A DNA stretch of 64,000 bases, from assembly GCA_947494705.1 (NCBI GenBank), contig CANLVN010000002.1, forward strand, positions 372,001 to 436,000, in the 5' to 3' direction. Source of the DNA: an uncultured Erythrobacter sp. Its GTDB lineage: Bacteria > Pseudomonadota > Alphaproteobacteria > Sphingomonadales > Sphingomonadaceae. Under the pieces are notes generated by a model, which was not told the origin of the DNA, searched no databases, and saw only the letters and a program-made list of their open reading frames with translations. The stretch's first letter is position 1. The number at the start of each line of letters is the position of its first letter. A program made the translations under genes and the position numbers. Below, piece after piece: positions 1-8,632 of this stretch.

Positions 1-54
1 GCGGAAGGCGCGGCGGCATTTGTCCGGTTCAAGGACGAGGGCCGCTATGAGTGA
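1..54 (+). CDS. 3' end of an unidentified gene
   Basis: The frame is open from base 1 and ends at the TGA at 52-54. The visible tail reads AEGAAAFVRFKDEGRYE. The stop overlaps the next start (ATGAGTGA, 47-54), so the two genes are probably translationally coupled and may work together. Seventeen residues are too few to name a family. Confidence 0.5.
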   Translation, partial: AEGAAAFVRFKDEGRYE

Positions 55-1255
55 CCTCGACCTCGACGACCTGCGCAATGAGCTGGCGGATTTTGCCCAG
101 CCAGAAAAGAAGGTCCAGCGTTCGGCCAAGGAAGAGCGCGTCATCGCAGGTTTCGAGGAAATCCAGCGTTTCGTCGATCAGAACGGCCGCGCACCGCTGC
201 ATGGCGAGGATCGGGATATTTTCGAGCGGCTCTACGCGGTCCGCCTGGATCGTCTGCGCGGCCTATCCGAGTATCACGAACTCCTGATGCCACTCGATCA
301 TCAGAGTCTGCTGACGGCAGCAGAACCCACTCCATCGGCGCCGGTAGAGAACATGGATGACGACGAATTGCTTGCCGAACTCGATGGCGCGGCGGGCAGC
401 TCCGATATCACACAGCTGCGCCATGTCCGATCGGCTACGGAGAAGCGCGCCGCCGAGGAAATTGCCAACCGCGAACGGTGCGAGGATTTTGACCGGTTCA
501 AACCGCTATTCGATGCCGTGCAGGCCGATCTCGATGCCGGGACCAGAACCACGCGCCCTTTTGTCAAGGATTCTGGATTCTTGAAGGCAGATATCGGCGA
601 GGGGCAGTTCTTCATCCTTGGAGGACAGATCGTATATGTTGCGCATGTCGGAGAGCCAATCAAAGCACCTAATGGTGAGACCGATGCGCGGCTACGTGTG
701 ATCTATTCCAACGGGACCGAGAGCGATCTGCTACTGCGTTCACTGCAGCGGGCACTCTACAAGGACGAAGCTGGTCGCCGCATCACCGAACCAACTGCTG
801 GTCCGCTTTTCGCCAGCGAAAACGACGAGGAGGATCTGGCCAGCGGAACAATCTACGTTCTGCGGAGCAAATCAGACGACCCTCGCATCGCACAGCATCG
901 AAACGTGCTCCATAAGATCGGCGTGACCGGCGGTAAGGTCGATAAGCGGATCGCCAATGCAGAGCTGGATCCGACCTTTTTGATGGCCGATGTCGAAGTC
1001 GTCGCAACTTATGAGCTCTTCAACATCAACCGCGCGAGGCTCGAGAAGCTGATCCACCGCCTGTTCGGTCGAGCTAGGCTGAACATCGAGATTCAGGATC
1101 GCTTCGGCCATCATGTCTCCCCGCGCGAATGGTTCCTTGTCCCGCTCTTCGTCATCGATGAGGCCGTAGAGAAAATCAAAGACGGCTCGATCACCCAATT
1201 TTCCTACGATCCGGATGCGGCAAAGCTAGTAGGCAGACCAATGGGTTCGAGCTAA
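47..1255 (+). CDS. GIY-YIG nuclease family protein (MUG113/T5orf172-like)
   Basis: A 402-residue protein. The first two thirds are charged and of unknown fold. From about residue 267 there is a GIY-YIG-type domain: TIYVLRSKSDDP, then HKIGVTGG, a helix with NRARLEKLIHRLF and the final REWFLVP strand. This order is typical of the MUG113/T5orf172 subgroup, in which a YVL strand replaces the canonical GIY strand. The ATG at 47 is chosen over the upstream start at 20 because it overlaps the preceding stop by 8 bases. Members of this subgroup are often found beside helicases and in mobile DNA. The likely role is DNA cleavage in defence or element mobility, but the substrate is unknown. Confidence 0.7.
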   Translation: MSDLDLDDLRNELADFAQPEKKVQRSAKEERVIAGFEEIQRFVDQNGRAPLHGEDRDIFERLYAVRLDRLRGLSEYHELLMPLDHQSLLTAAEPTPSAPVENMDDDELLAELDGAAGSSDITQLRHVRSATEKRAAEEIANRERCEDFDRFKPLFDAVQADLDAGTRTTRPFVKDSGFLKADIGEGQFFILGGQIVYVAHVGEPIKAPNGETDARLRVIYSNGTESDLLLRSLQRALYKDEAGRRITEPTAGPLFASENDEEDLASGTIYVLRSKSDDPRIAQHRNVLHKIGVTGGKVDKRIANAELDPTFLMADVEVVATYELFNINRARLEKLIHRLFGRARLNIEIQDRFGHHVSPREWFLVPLFVIDEAVEKIKDGSITQFSYDPDAAKLVGRPMGSS

Positions 1256-1375
1256 CCTCGATACATTGGACTTACGTAAAGCCCCACATCACAGCTGGAG
1301 GTGGCATCTAGGATGATTCGGCGCGCCAGCTTCCGATTTAACTTATCGACTAGGCGATAGTTGGCTTATGCCAGA

Positions 1376-1747
1376 TCAACTACCCTGCACCTCATCGATC
1401 GCCGATAGTACGTCCACGAGTTGAGCGCGAAGGCCCGAAAGGCCAACTGCAAGCATAAGATCGCGCCGATCCGCCAGCTCAAGCACGGTCCGCAAAATCT
1501 GGTCGGAATGCCTCATCAGGATGACGAGATTATCCGCACTTGGGCTGTTCTTTCCATCGAACCAGTTTCGCACCGCCCGCTCGTTGGAGTTGGTCAGCTT
1601 CGCGACGGTTTTGACCGACGATGGCAGTGCACCGAACTCCTGCTTGAGCGCAAATGCAAGCGCCTCGCTTAATGTCGATGGCGACAACTTCGGAAAAGTT
1701 TTTCCTGATTTCGACTGAAGACTTCGGTCCTTCTTCGTGAACGACAT
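1376..1747 (-). CDS. Small helix-turn-helix protein, probable regulator
   Basis: A 123-residue protein, divergent from the serine recombinase gene with about 75 bases between the starts. Residues about 45-85 (VKTVAKLTNSNERAVRNWF, then a PSADNL helix) fit an XRE-like helix-turn-helix: an AxLTxxNERAVRxW recognition helix followed by a stabilising helix. The N-terminal 25 residues are basic and likely disordered. Position suggests it controls itself and the recombinase operon, though no clear operator was recognised. It could equally be an orphan DNA-binding protein. Confidence 0.6.
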   Translation of the reverse strand: MSFTKKDRSLQSKSGKTFPKLSPSTLSEALAFALKQEFGALPSSVKTVAKLTNSNERAVRNWFDGKNSPSADNLVILMRHSDQILRTVLELADRRDLMLAVGLSGLRAQLVDVLSAIDEVQGS

Positions 1748-1821
1748 ACCGCTGAACTCCCAATAAATATTCGAGGGAATCGAAGGGTGTCATTCCGTGA
1801 GAAAATGAAAGTATCGGGCAG

Positions 1822-3390
1822 ATGCAATCGGCCAAAGAAGAGCAAGACAAAGACCATGAGGGGCCGCTAGTTCGAGCCGCGCAATATGTGCGGATGTCGA
1901 CCGAGCATCAGAAATACTCGACCGAGAACCAAGCAGAGATCATTGCGCAATATGCCGCGCGCCGCGGTTTCGAGATCGTCAAGACCTATGAGGATTCCGG
2001 CAAGAGCGGGCTGAAGCTCGAAGGCCGCTTAGCACTGCAGCAACTGATCCAGGATGTTCGCACGGGGCAGGCCGACTTCGAGGCTGTGCTTGTTTACGAT
2101 GTGAGCCGCTGGGGCCGCTTTCAGGATGCCGACGAAAGCGCCTATTATGAGTTCATCTGCCGTGAGGGCGGGATCACAGTTCACTATTGCGCGGAACAGT
2201 TCGAGAATGACGGAAGCCTTAGTGCTACCATCATCAAGAGCATGAAGCGCGCGATGGCCGGCGAATACAGCCGGGAACTGTCCGCCAAGGTCTTCACCGG
2301 GCAATGCCGTCTGATCCGGCTCGGCTATCGTCAAGGTGGTCCGGCCGGCTTCGGCCTGAGGCGCGTGCTGGTCGATGAACACGGACACGTAAAGGCCGAG
2401 TTGGCACGAGGCGAACACAAGAGCCTGCAGACCGACCGGGTGATCTTGCAGCCGGGACCGCCTGAGGAGGTCGAAACGGTCCGGCGGCTCTACCGCATGT
2501 TCGTGGTGCAGCAGCGCAGCGAAAGTGAGATCGCCGATGTGCTCAACGCCGAAGGTCTGCGGACCGACCTTGGGAGGGAATGGACGCGCGGCACCGTCCA
2601 CCAGATCCTGACCAATGAGAAATACATCGGTAACAACGTCTACAACCGCATCTCCTACAAGCTGAAGGCGAAGCGGGTTGCCAATCCGCCCGACATGTGG
2701 GTGCGGCAGGATGGCGCTTTCGAGCCGATCGTGGAGCAAGACTTCTTCGACGCAGCCCAACGCATCATCCAGGAACGCTCGCGTCGGTTCACCGATCAGG
2801 AATTGCTCGACCGCCTGTCACAATTGTTTGCCGACAAGGGGTGGCTGTCGGGCGTGGTTATCGACGAATTGGAGGACATGCCGTCGAGTTCGACCTTCCG
2901 GCACCGCTTCGGAAGCCTAACCCGCGCATACGAACTCGTCGGCTACACGCCTACTCGCGATTACAGCTATATCGAGATCAACCGGGCGCTGCGCGCCATG
3001 CATCCCGAGATTGTCGCGTCGGTGGTCGGCGACATCGAAGCACAAGGCGGCACTGTTGAGCGGGATCCGGTATCGGACCTGCTGCGGATAAACGAGGAGT
3101 TTACCGTCGCACTTGTGATCGCCCGGTGCCACGTCTCGCCGGCAGGCGGGATGCGCTGGCAGGTGCGTTTCGACAGCGGCCTTCGTCCCGATCTGACCAT
3201 TGCCGTCCGGATGGGGGACGATAACCAGACGGTGCGCGACTACTATTTGTTTCCGTGGCTGGATCTCAACCGAACCCCGAAGCTCCGCCTCGCGCCGGAC
3301 AACGGTATCCTGCTCGATGCTTTCCGCTACGATAGCCTCGACGCCTTTATCGAATTGACCCGTCGCACTTCCCTCAGGAAGGCGGCATGA
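1822..3390 (+). CDS. Large serine recombinase (resolvase/invertase family)
   Basis: A 522-residue protein. The N-terminal resolvase domain starts YVRMSTEHQKYS, with S26 as the likely nucleophile. It is followed by the DSGKSG and YDVSRWGR motifs and the long E helix after KSMKRAMAGEYSREL. A recombinase domain (about 155-300) contains the typical IADVLNAEGLRT and GTVHQILTNEKYIGN segments. The last roughly 200 residues show no zinc-ribbon cysteines and are not recognised. The next gene starts inside its stop (ATGA at 3387-3390), and that gene is coupled in turn to a third, so recombinase and two ParB-like proteins are made as a unit. It probably moves or inverts DNA. It may be the transposition enzyme of a smaller element nested in the island. 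Confidence 0.88.
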   Translation: MQSAKEEQDKDHEGPLVRAAQYVRMSTEHQKYSTENQAEIIAQYAARRGFEIVKTYEDSGKSGLKLEGRLALQQLIQDVRTGQADFEAVLVYDVSRWGRFQDADESAYYEFICREGGITVHYCAEQFENDGSLSATIIKSMKRAMAGEYSRELSAKVFTGQCRLIRLGYRQGGPAGFGLRRVLVDEHGHVKAELARGEHKSLQTDRVILQPGPPEEVETVRRLYRMFVVQQRSESEIADVLNAEGLRTDLGREWTRGTVHQILTNEKYIGNNVYNRISYKLKAKRVANPPDMWVRQDGAFEPIVEQDFFDAAQRIIQERSRRFTDQELLDRLSQLFADKGWLSGVVIDELEDMPSSSTFRHRFGSLTRAYELVGYTPTRDYSYIEINRALRAMHPEIVASVVGDIEAQGGTVERDPVSDLLRINEEFTVALVIARCHVSPAGGMRWQVRFDSGLRPDLTIAVRMGDDNQTVRDYYLFPWLDLNRTPKLRLAPDNGILLDAFRYDSLDAFIELTRRTSLRKAA

Positions 3391-4271
3391 GCGACGCAAG
3401 CACCGAAATCCGTCAGGTTCCGATCGATCTCATCACCGTGCTTAATCCGCGTGTGCGCAATAAGCGAGTGTTTCAGGAACTGGTCGATTCCATTGCTGCG
3501 CTCGGCCTCAAGAAGCCGATCACCGTCAGCCAGCGACCAGGCAAGAACCGCTACGATCTGGTTTGTGGTCAGGGCAGGCTCGAAGCCTTCATCGCGCTTG
3601 GCGCTTCGGAAATCCCGGCCATGATCGTAGAAGCGAACGAAGAAGACTGTTTCGTCATGAGCTTGGTCGAGAATCTCGCTCGGCGCCAGCACAGCCCGCT
3701 TGAATTGGTCCATGGCATCGGAGAACTGTCGCAGCGCGGCTATTCGCACGCGGAAATCGCTAGGAAAGTCGGGTTCTCGGTCGATTATGTCGCTGCCATC
3801 TGCGTGCTGCTCGAGCAAGGCGAGGAGAAACTGATCAACGCGGTCGAGCGCGGCACCATTCCCCATTCGATCGCGATGGAGATCGCGAGAGCCAAAGAAG
3901 GCGAGGTCCAGAAGGCGCTGGCCGAAGCCTACGAGCAGAACAAGCTCCCTGGAAATCAGGTCCTCGCAATCCGGCAGATAATCGAGCAGCGCAAGGTGAG
4001 CGGCAAGCAGGTCCATCGCGGCTCGGGCAAGGATGTCCGAACGCGGCGGGTCAGTTCGGAAAGCCTGATCCGCTCTTACCAGCGCGAGACCGAGCGCCAG
4101 AAGCTCCTGATCAAGCGCGCTTCGCTGGCGCGCAGCCGCTTGCTTTTCGTCTCCAACGCGCTTCGCCGCCTGCTTGCGGATGAGCATTTCGTGACCCTGA
4201 TGCGCGCAGAAGGCATCACCTCGTTGCCTGAAGCTCTGGCCGAGCGTGTTGGTACGGGGATTTCACCATGA
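3387..4271 (+). CDS. ParB-like protein coupled to the serine recombinase
   Basis: A 294-residue protein with a ParB/Srx-type N-terminal domain. IDLITVLNPRVRN leads into a helix, then LVCGQGRLEAFIALG (the ParB GxxR motif region) and SLVENLARRQHSPLE (the ENLxR phosphate-binding region). Next comes a helix-turn-helix (SHAEIARKVGFSVDYVAAI) and a helical tail. It overlaps the recombinase stop and the next ParB-like start by 4 bases on each side. ParB proteins bind specific DNA and, in many families, CTP. Here no parA is adjacent, so a role as DNA-binding partner of the recombinase is at least as likely as segregation. That role is inferred from the arrangement. Confidence 0.8.
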   Translation: MSDASTEIRQVPIDLITVLNPRVRNKRVFQELVDSIAALGLKKPITVSQRPGKNRYDLVCGQGRLEAFIALGASEIPAMIVEANEEDCFVMSLVENLARRQHSPLELVHGIGELSQRGYSHAEIARKVGFSVDYVAAICVLLEQGEEKLINAVERGTIPHSIAMEIARAKEGEVQKALAEAYEQNKLPGNQVLAIRQIIEQRKVSGKQVHRGSGKDVRTRRVSSESLIRSYQRETERQKLLIKRASLARSRLLFVSNALRRLLADEHFVTLMRAEGITSLPEALAERVGTGISP

Positions 4272-5170
4272 CAAAGCCGATCAAGATCGCATTCGATCAG
4301 GCTGTGATCACGCTTCCGGTCGAGAAGCTGTTGCCGACAAAGGCGCTGCCAAAGACACTGCAGCAGAGCGTCAAGTACAGCCGTATTGCAGCGTCGATCA
4401 GCGAAGTCGGTATCATCGAGCCTTTATCGGTCGCGCGCCAAAAGGGTGGAGCCTATCTCCTCCTCGACGGACACGTGCGGCTTGCAGCGCTGCGTGAGCA
4501 GGGGATCAGCGAAGCGTCCTGCATTATCGCGCATGACGACGAATCCTTCACCTACAACAAGCGGGTCAATCGGCTTGCAGTGATCCAAGAGCATTACATG
4601 ATCGTCCGCGCGCTCGATCGCGGTGTCTCTGAGGAGAAGCTCGCACGCGCGCTCAACGTCGACATCAAGGTGATCCGCAACCGGCGGCATCTCTTGCGAG
4701 GTATCAGCGATGACGTCGCCGAGCTGCTGAAGGACAAGCAGGTCGGCCACGTCGCCTTCCAGAAGCTGCGCAAGATGAAGCCGCTCCGCCAGCTTGAAGT
4801 GGCGGAGCTGATGGTCTCTGCGAACAACTTTACCTCCTCCTATGCAAAGGCCCTGCTCGCAACAACCAAACCGGAAGACCTCCTCAATCCCGACGAGCAG
4901 CGCAAGGCGACCGGCCTGTCGACCGAACAGATGGAGCGATTGGAGCGGGAAATGTCCGAGCTCAGCACTGACTATAAGGAACTGGAGATGTCCTACGGCG
5001 ACGACATGCTCGTGCTGGTCGTGGCATCGGGGTTCCTCGAACGCCTGCTTGGCAAGCGCGAGATCGAGCGGTTTCTCGAAACTCGCCACCCCGAAATCTT
5101 GGAGAATTTCAGGTCGGTTGTTCAGGCGACTTCGCTTGACCAATCGCCAGCGAATGGCCGTGCGACCTAG
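4268..5170 (+). CDS. RepB/ParB-like protein (RepB C-terminal type)
   Basis: A 300-residue protein of the same superfamily as its upstream neighbour. The ParB-like core runs from about residue 14 and includes YLLLDGHVRLAALREQ (GHxRLAAL in place of GERRxRA) and NKRVNRLAVIQEHYM. A helix-turn-helix (SEEKLARALNVDIKVIRNRR) follows, then a long helical RepB-like C-terminal region. It differs clearly from the first ParB (294 aa), so this is a pair of divergent paralogues rather than a recent duplication. It overlaps that gene by 4 bases. It probably binds DNA together with the recombinase; classical plasmid partition seems less likely without a ParA gene alongside. Confidence 0.78.
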   Translation: MTKPIKIAFDQAVITLPVEKLLPTKALPKTLQQSVKYSRIAASISEVGIIEPLSVARQKGGAYLLLDGHVRLAALREQGISEASCIIAHDDESFTYNKRVNRLAVIQEHYMIVRALDRGVSEEKLARALNVDIKVIRNRRHLLRGISDDVAELLKDKQVGHVAFQKLRKMKPLRQLEVAELMVSANNFTSSYAKALLATTKPEDLLNPDEQRKATGLSTEQMERLEREMSELSTDYKELEMSYGDDMLVLVVASGFLERLLGKREIERFLETRHPEILENFRSVVQATSLDQSPANGRAT

Positions 5171-5306
5171 CACGATGGGGACCCGGACCCGATAAGCGCG
5201 GGGACCGCGGGAGACGCCGCACCGTGGGGCGGATCGAGCGCGGCGGTGGGAATGGCGGCGAACCCGCATGAGGCCCATCAGAAGTCCGATAGGGCTGAGT
5301 GGAAAC

Positions 5307-5336
5307 GTGTGCCGGGCTTGGGCGGGCTCGGCACAC
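5307..5336. repeat. Inverted repeat downstream of the recombinase/ParB genes
   Basis: Two perfect 8-base arms, GTGTGCCG (5307-5314) and CGGCACAC (5329-5336), are separated by 14 bases. No T-run follows, so a simple Rho-independent terminator is unlikely. It lies between the RepB-like gene and the next gene and might be a recombinase or ParB-like binding site. No partner copy was found in the window. Confidence 0.4.
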
Positions 5337-5403
5337 TAGGCGCTTCAGATCAGGATTAAAGGATTGGCAACTTCCGACCCATCTTGTGGACATTCGGAAG
5401 GCG

Positions 5404-6069
5404 ATGTCGCTTGCCCAAAAGCGGACGAATCTACTCTTGCGCCATATGTCGCAGATTGTAGGTGCAAGCTGGCATTGGCTGTGTAAAGCTCGATTTATGG
5501 ATGAAGCTAAGCGTCACAGCGCGTCGCATGAAGCCGCCAAAGCACTGTACCGCAGTCTGGTGCGGGCAGCGCTGTCTTGGAATGTCGATCCCGCAACGGC
5601 CACCCACAATCCCGTCTTTATGTGGGATGGTGCATTAAATTATGTTTCCCATCATTCGTCGGGAGAAGCGACACACTGGTTTTTGCGAGAGACAGGTATT
5701 TTGAAGGAAGGGCACAACGGAGCACATCGTTTGACCGTTCCCTTGCATAAGATCGATGTGGCCGCCGATGCTGCTTTCGATGCGGGTATCGACACTGATC
5801 GAATAGTCGAAATATTGGTTGGCTTTCTTTTCGATGAATCTTACTCGTTTAGGTGGAAAGACGGGCCTGATCTTGCCATCCAGATTTCGCCACCCCGTGC
5901 GACATCCATCAACTTTCCAGATGAAGCCGAAGAAATAGAAGCGATTATGCGAAATCTTCAAATTCTCGGATACATTCGTGCTATCGAAACCAAGGGCGAG
6001 CCAGAATTCCGGTGGACAACTGAAGCGTTGCCAATTTTGAAACGGCTCTATCTAATTTCCGGAGAGTAG
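5404..6069 (+). CDS. Hypothetical protein of the island
   Basis: A predicted 221-residue protein with no family I recognise. The frame is open from 5299, but the first 35 codons run through the inverted repeat at 5307-5336 and look non-coding, so the ATG at 5404 is preferred. It has no signal peptide or membrane segment. The C-terminal part (FPDEAEEIEAIMRNLQILG, then PEFRWTTEALPILKRL) reads like a small winged-helix fold, but this is weak. Composition is more AT-rich than its neighbours, consistent with recent transfer. Confidence 0.55.
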   Translation: MSLAQKRTNLLLRHMSQIVGASWHWLCKARFMDEAKRHSASHEAAKALYRSLVRAALSWNVDPATATHNPVFMWDGALNYVSHHSSGEATHWFLRETGILKEGHNGAHRLTVPLHKIDVAADAAFDAGIDTDRIVEILVGFLFDESYSFRWKDGPDLAIQISPPRATSINFPDEAEEIEAIMRNLQILGYIRAIETKGEPEFRWTTEALPILKRLYLISGE

Positions 6070-6491
6070 TATTGTTGCATACTGTTTCGAGGTCGAGCTT
6101 AATGTCCGCTTGGGATCGTTGCTGGCATAAAGGTCTTTATTCGCTGGCGTCCGCTTTCCGAATCTCCATTCTCAAAACCAGACCGTCGTAAAACCACCCA
6201 TATTCAGACATGACGCTTCGCGCTCACGCAGACAAGATCCCGTCCGGATACAACCGTCGCATAACAGCCTTCACCTAAACGACAATCTCGGATAATTGGA
6301 ACACGCCCGTCGGTCAGTCCCGCGGGTGAGGCTTAGTAACCTCGCAATCTTGCGACCGGTCGAACCAGTTTCGGCCGGGTGGCTGTCGCGCATGTCCAAG
6401 GTTCTGCCCAAAGGCGGCAGCGCCTGTGCGCAAGTCCAGGTTACTAACACCCGGCTCGGGTCCGCCTCTCAGATGATTTGGAGGCGCCAAA
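6070..6491. other. Intergenic stretch without a recognisable gene
   Basis: About 420 bases with no supported coding frame. It contains a perfect 10-base inverted repeat, TTAGTAACCT (6333-6342) and AGGTTACTAA (6438-6447), 95 bases apart. The last bases carry the ribosome binding site GGAGG (6480-6484 region) for the GTG start at 6492. Nothing else was recognised. Confidence 0.5.
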
Positions 6492-6941
6492 GTGAACACC
6501 GCACGAAATCTCTGGGCAATGCCGTTTTTCTTGTTGTCCCCGCACACAGCGCTCTTTGCGGCCGACCCGCTACCTGCGTCACGAAGTAGCTGCCAAATCA
6601 TTGTGGATTACGATGCCGAATATGAGGAGGCTGTCGCATCCGCACTCTCAAACCTGGAGCGATACGAAGAGCTGTGCGGGTTCCTTGAAGCTCGAAATCT
6701 GCACGTCGTGCTGAGGGGCACAAGTGGGGTCCTGGAAGAACGGTCCTACGCGTGGGTATTGGTAACGCTTGCAAATAGCGAGACCGGTATGGATGCGGGC
6801 GGACATCAAACGGTGACTCTGCTCGGTAGCCCAGCAGATAGCGTTGAAGAACGACGAGTACTTTTCGCCGTGATGGAACGAGCGCTGGAAATCGTTGCCG
6901 ATGCACCGGCGCGCTTCGTATCTGATAGAGATCCGCGCTGA
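6492..6941 (+). CDS. Exported hypothetical protein
   Basis: A 149-residue protein starting at a GTG with a GGAG-type ribosome binding site 8-12 bases upstream. The N-terminus (MNTARNLWAMPFFLLSPHT) looks like a signal peptide with probable cleavage near ALFAADP, so the mature protein would be periplasmic or secreted. Two cysteines (SSCQIIV and ELCGFL) could form a disulfide. No family was recognised. Its stop overlaps the next start (TGATG at 6939-6943), so it is probably co-expressed with the YbjQ-like protein. Confidence 0.55.
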   Translation: MNTARNLWAMPFFLLSPHTALFAADPLPASRSSCQIIVDYDAEYEEAVASALSNLERYEELCGFLEARNLHVVLRGTSGVLEERSYAWVLVTLANSETGMDAGGHQTVTLLGSPADSVEERRVLFAVMERALEIVADAPARFVSDRDPR

Positions 6942-7279
6942 TGGGTATGCGCGAAGTGCTTGGCGGAGGCACAAGAGAGCTCGCCATTCCCACCCACATG
7001 GTGACCTCGGCCTCATCACTTCCTGGCTGGGTCATCTCGAAACACCTCGCGATTGTCGGATCGTCGCGAAACATAAAGGTCGGGCTGCTTGATCCGGGCA
7101 AAGACGCAGGACAGGTATACGAAGAAGTCATGCTGGAAATGTGCGAGAGCGCCAAGGACCTCGGTGCGAACGCCATCCTCAACGTACGCCTCGCTCCGAT
7201 GCCGATCGGGGCCGGCTTCATCGTGTCGTCACTTTTGGTCACAGGCGATGCGGTGATCGCAGTCGAGGCAGATCAATAG
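6941..7279 (+). CDS. YbjQ-like (UPF0145) protein
   Basis: A 112-residue protein. The second half fits the YbjQ family: a helical stretch with MLEMCESAKDLGANAIL, then the strand NVRLAP and a TGDAVIAVE ending. The family is small, forms pentameric rings and has no settled function, although it was once described as a heavy-metal-binding domain. The start overlaps the previous stop (TGATG). The last 41 bases overlap the convergent GIY-YIG gene on the other strand. Confidence 0.7.
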   Translation: MGMREVLGGGTRELAIPTHMVTSASSLPGWVISKHLAIVGSSRNIKVGLLDPGKDAGQVYEEVMLEMCESAKDLGANAILNVRLAPMPIGAGFIVSSLLVTGDAVIAVEADQ

Positions 7280-7979
7280 TGCTGTGCGATGGCCGTTTCC
7301 AGGATGTCTGAGAGCCGTTCTGCTCCGCAATCACGATGGTCGGCTCTGATTGGCACCCGCTGCAAGCTGAGATAGTTTCCTTTAGAGATGCCAATTTTCG
7401 CCCCGAGTTCTCGGAGGCCGCGCAAGCACTCAGCTCCACCACCTTCCGGTAGCATCCAGATGGGCACGACTCCGTTATAGTGATCCCTGCGGCATGGGCT
7501 TCAACCATAGTCAGTTTCCATAATCGGTTGGCGATGAGCCTCTCATAGTGGAGCTTGCTGATGATGCGCGACTGGCCTGGGAGGCAATTGGACAGAGAGT
7601 AACCCCACTTCAGGAGTTGCTGCGACCAGCGCAATTCCGCCTCCAGGCTTTGAGCGCGCGTCGAACATCGTTCGAGGACAATGAATCGCGGAAGTTGGTT
7701 GGCCAGGATCAAATGATAGATTTCTGACCTAGCGGACTGATACTTGTCCCTTTACGCAAGTGCTCGACGAATATGATCGATCGCTCGACCATGAGGGTTT
7801 TTCGTTTCCCCCACGTAAAAAGGGAGCGCTTGGTATCGGCTTCTCGGATCGGTCTTGGTGGGATCGAGAATAGCGTAGACTACATATGGCGCTCCATCGG
7901 CGGCCTGCGCAAATTGCGTCGCTAGTTCGTTCATTCGGTCCTCAAAATCGAGACCAATTTCGAGCGAATTGTTGCACAT
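7239..7979 (-). pseudogene. GIY-YIG nuclease with C-terminal zinc-knuckle region, interrupted by one stop codon
   Basis: Two minus-strand open frames (7979-7752 and 7712-7239) lie in the same frame and read as one 246-codon gene broken only by TAA at codon 76 (7752-7754). The first part has the GIY-YIG signature: APYVVYAILDPTK, PFYVGETKNP and RAIDHIRRA. The second part continues the fold (FIVLERCS, then AELRWSQQLLKWGYSLSN) and ends in a CPSGC and CSGC pair suggestive of a zinc ribbon. The ATG at 7979 follows an AGGAGA ribosome binding site 6 bases upstream. It could be a young pseudogene, a sequencing error, or two separate polypeptides (a TTG start at 7712 exists). The 3' end overlaps the YbjQ-like gene. 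Confidence 0.65.
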
Positions 7980-8119
7980 CGAACTTCTCCTTTGCTCGAT
8001 GCCGCTCCTTCCCCCTCCTCTTTCTTCATCCCTGCCACTTCCCGATTTCACGTGTGCGCCGAATCGGAGCGTTGCCTGAAGGGCTCCTTCTCAATAATCT
8101 GCGCGCGAAAGGGTAAGCG

Positions 8120-8632
8120 ATGCCTGCATCATTCCATCCTGAGTCATTCGACATCGGCGCGTTCGATCTCGAAATCACGCTGAGAGATGCGGCGCTGGAC
8201 GAGGCGAACCGGCCCACCCGCCGTATGCTGGCGAACGCCTGCATTGGGGTCGATCCATTTGACGCTTACTATGCCTCGCTCGAACTCTTTGAGGCGTTGC
8301 AGGCGGTTCATGAGGAATGTGCAGATGCTAAGGCGAAGCTGGCGCGCATCCTGTCCACCCGGTGCGACGATTTCCAGCGGTGCCTGTATTATTCGCTCGC
8401 CGGTCGCGGGGTGGTGCAAATGCTCGAAGACTTCGAGTGGTTGCTGCACATCCTTCGAGGAAGGGCCAAGATCTCAGCCGATCTGCTTCGGCATGGCGGA
8501 GACGTGCAAGTAGCTCACACACCTTACATTTGCGATGAGCCTGACGGCCCCATCGCCGCCGCTAACCCAGATTTCGAACTGGGTGCATCGTGGTTGATTG
8601 ATCCCGAGCTGGGTGGGAGACTGAGCGACTAA
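8120..8632 (+). CDS. Hypothetical protein of the island
   Basis: A 170-residue, acidic, mostly helical protein with no signal peptide, membrane segment or recognised motif. A cysteine-containing segment ARILSTRCDDFQRCLYYSLA sits near the middle. It lies upstream of the Vsr/methyltransferase genes but is separated from them by 291 bases, so membership in that operon is doubtful. Codon use matches the high-GC neighbours. Confidence 0.6.
   Translation: MPASFHPESFDIGAFDLEITLRDAALDEANRPTRRMLANACIGVDPFDAYYASLELFEALQAVHEECADAKAKLARILSTRCDDFQRCLYYSLAGRGVVQMLEDFEWLLHILRGRAKISADLLRHGGDVQVAHTPYICDEPDGPIAAANPDFELGASWLIDPELGGRLSD

Noticed and set aside
5299-5403. Extra N-terminal 35 codons of the hypothetical gene after the RepB-like gene
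   Set aside because: They cross the inverted repeat and have non-coding-like composition; ATG 5404 is preferred.
7273-7467. Alternative minus-strand frame at the end of the GIY-YIG gene, suggesting a frameshift
   Set aside because: The original frame continues with a CPSGC and CSGC pair that fits a zinc ribbon, so only the TAA at 7752-7754 is accepted as a lesion.
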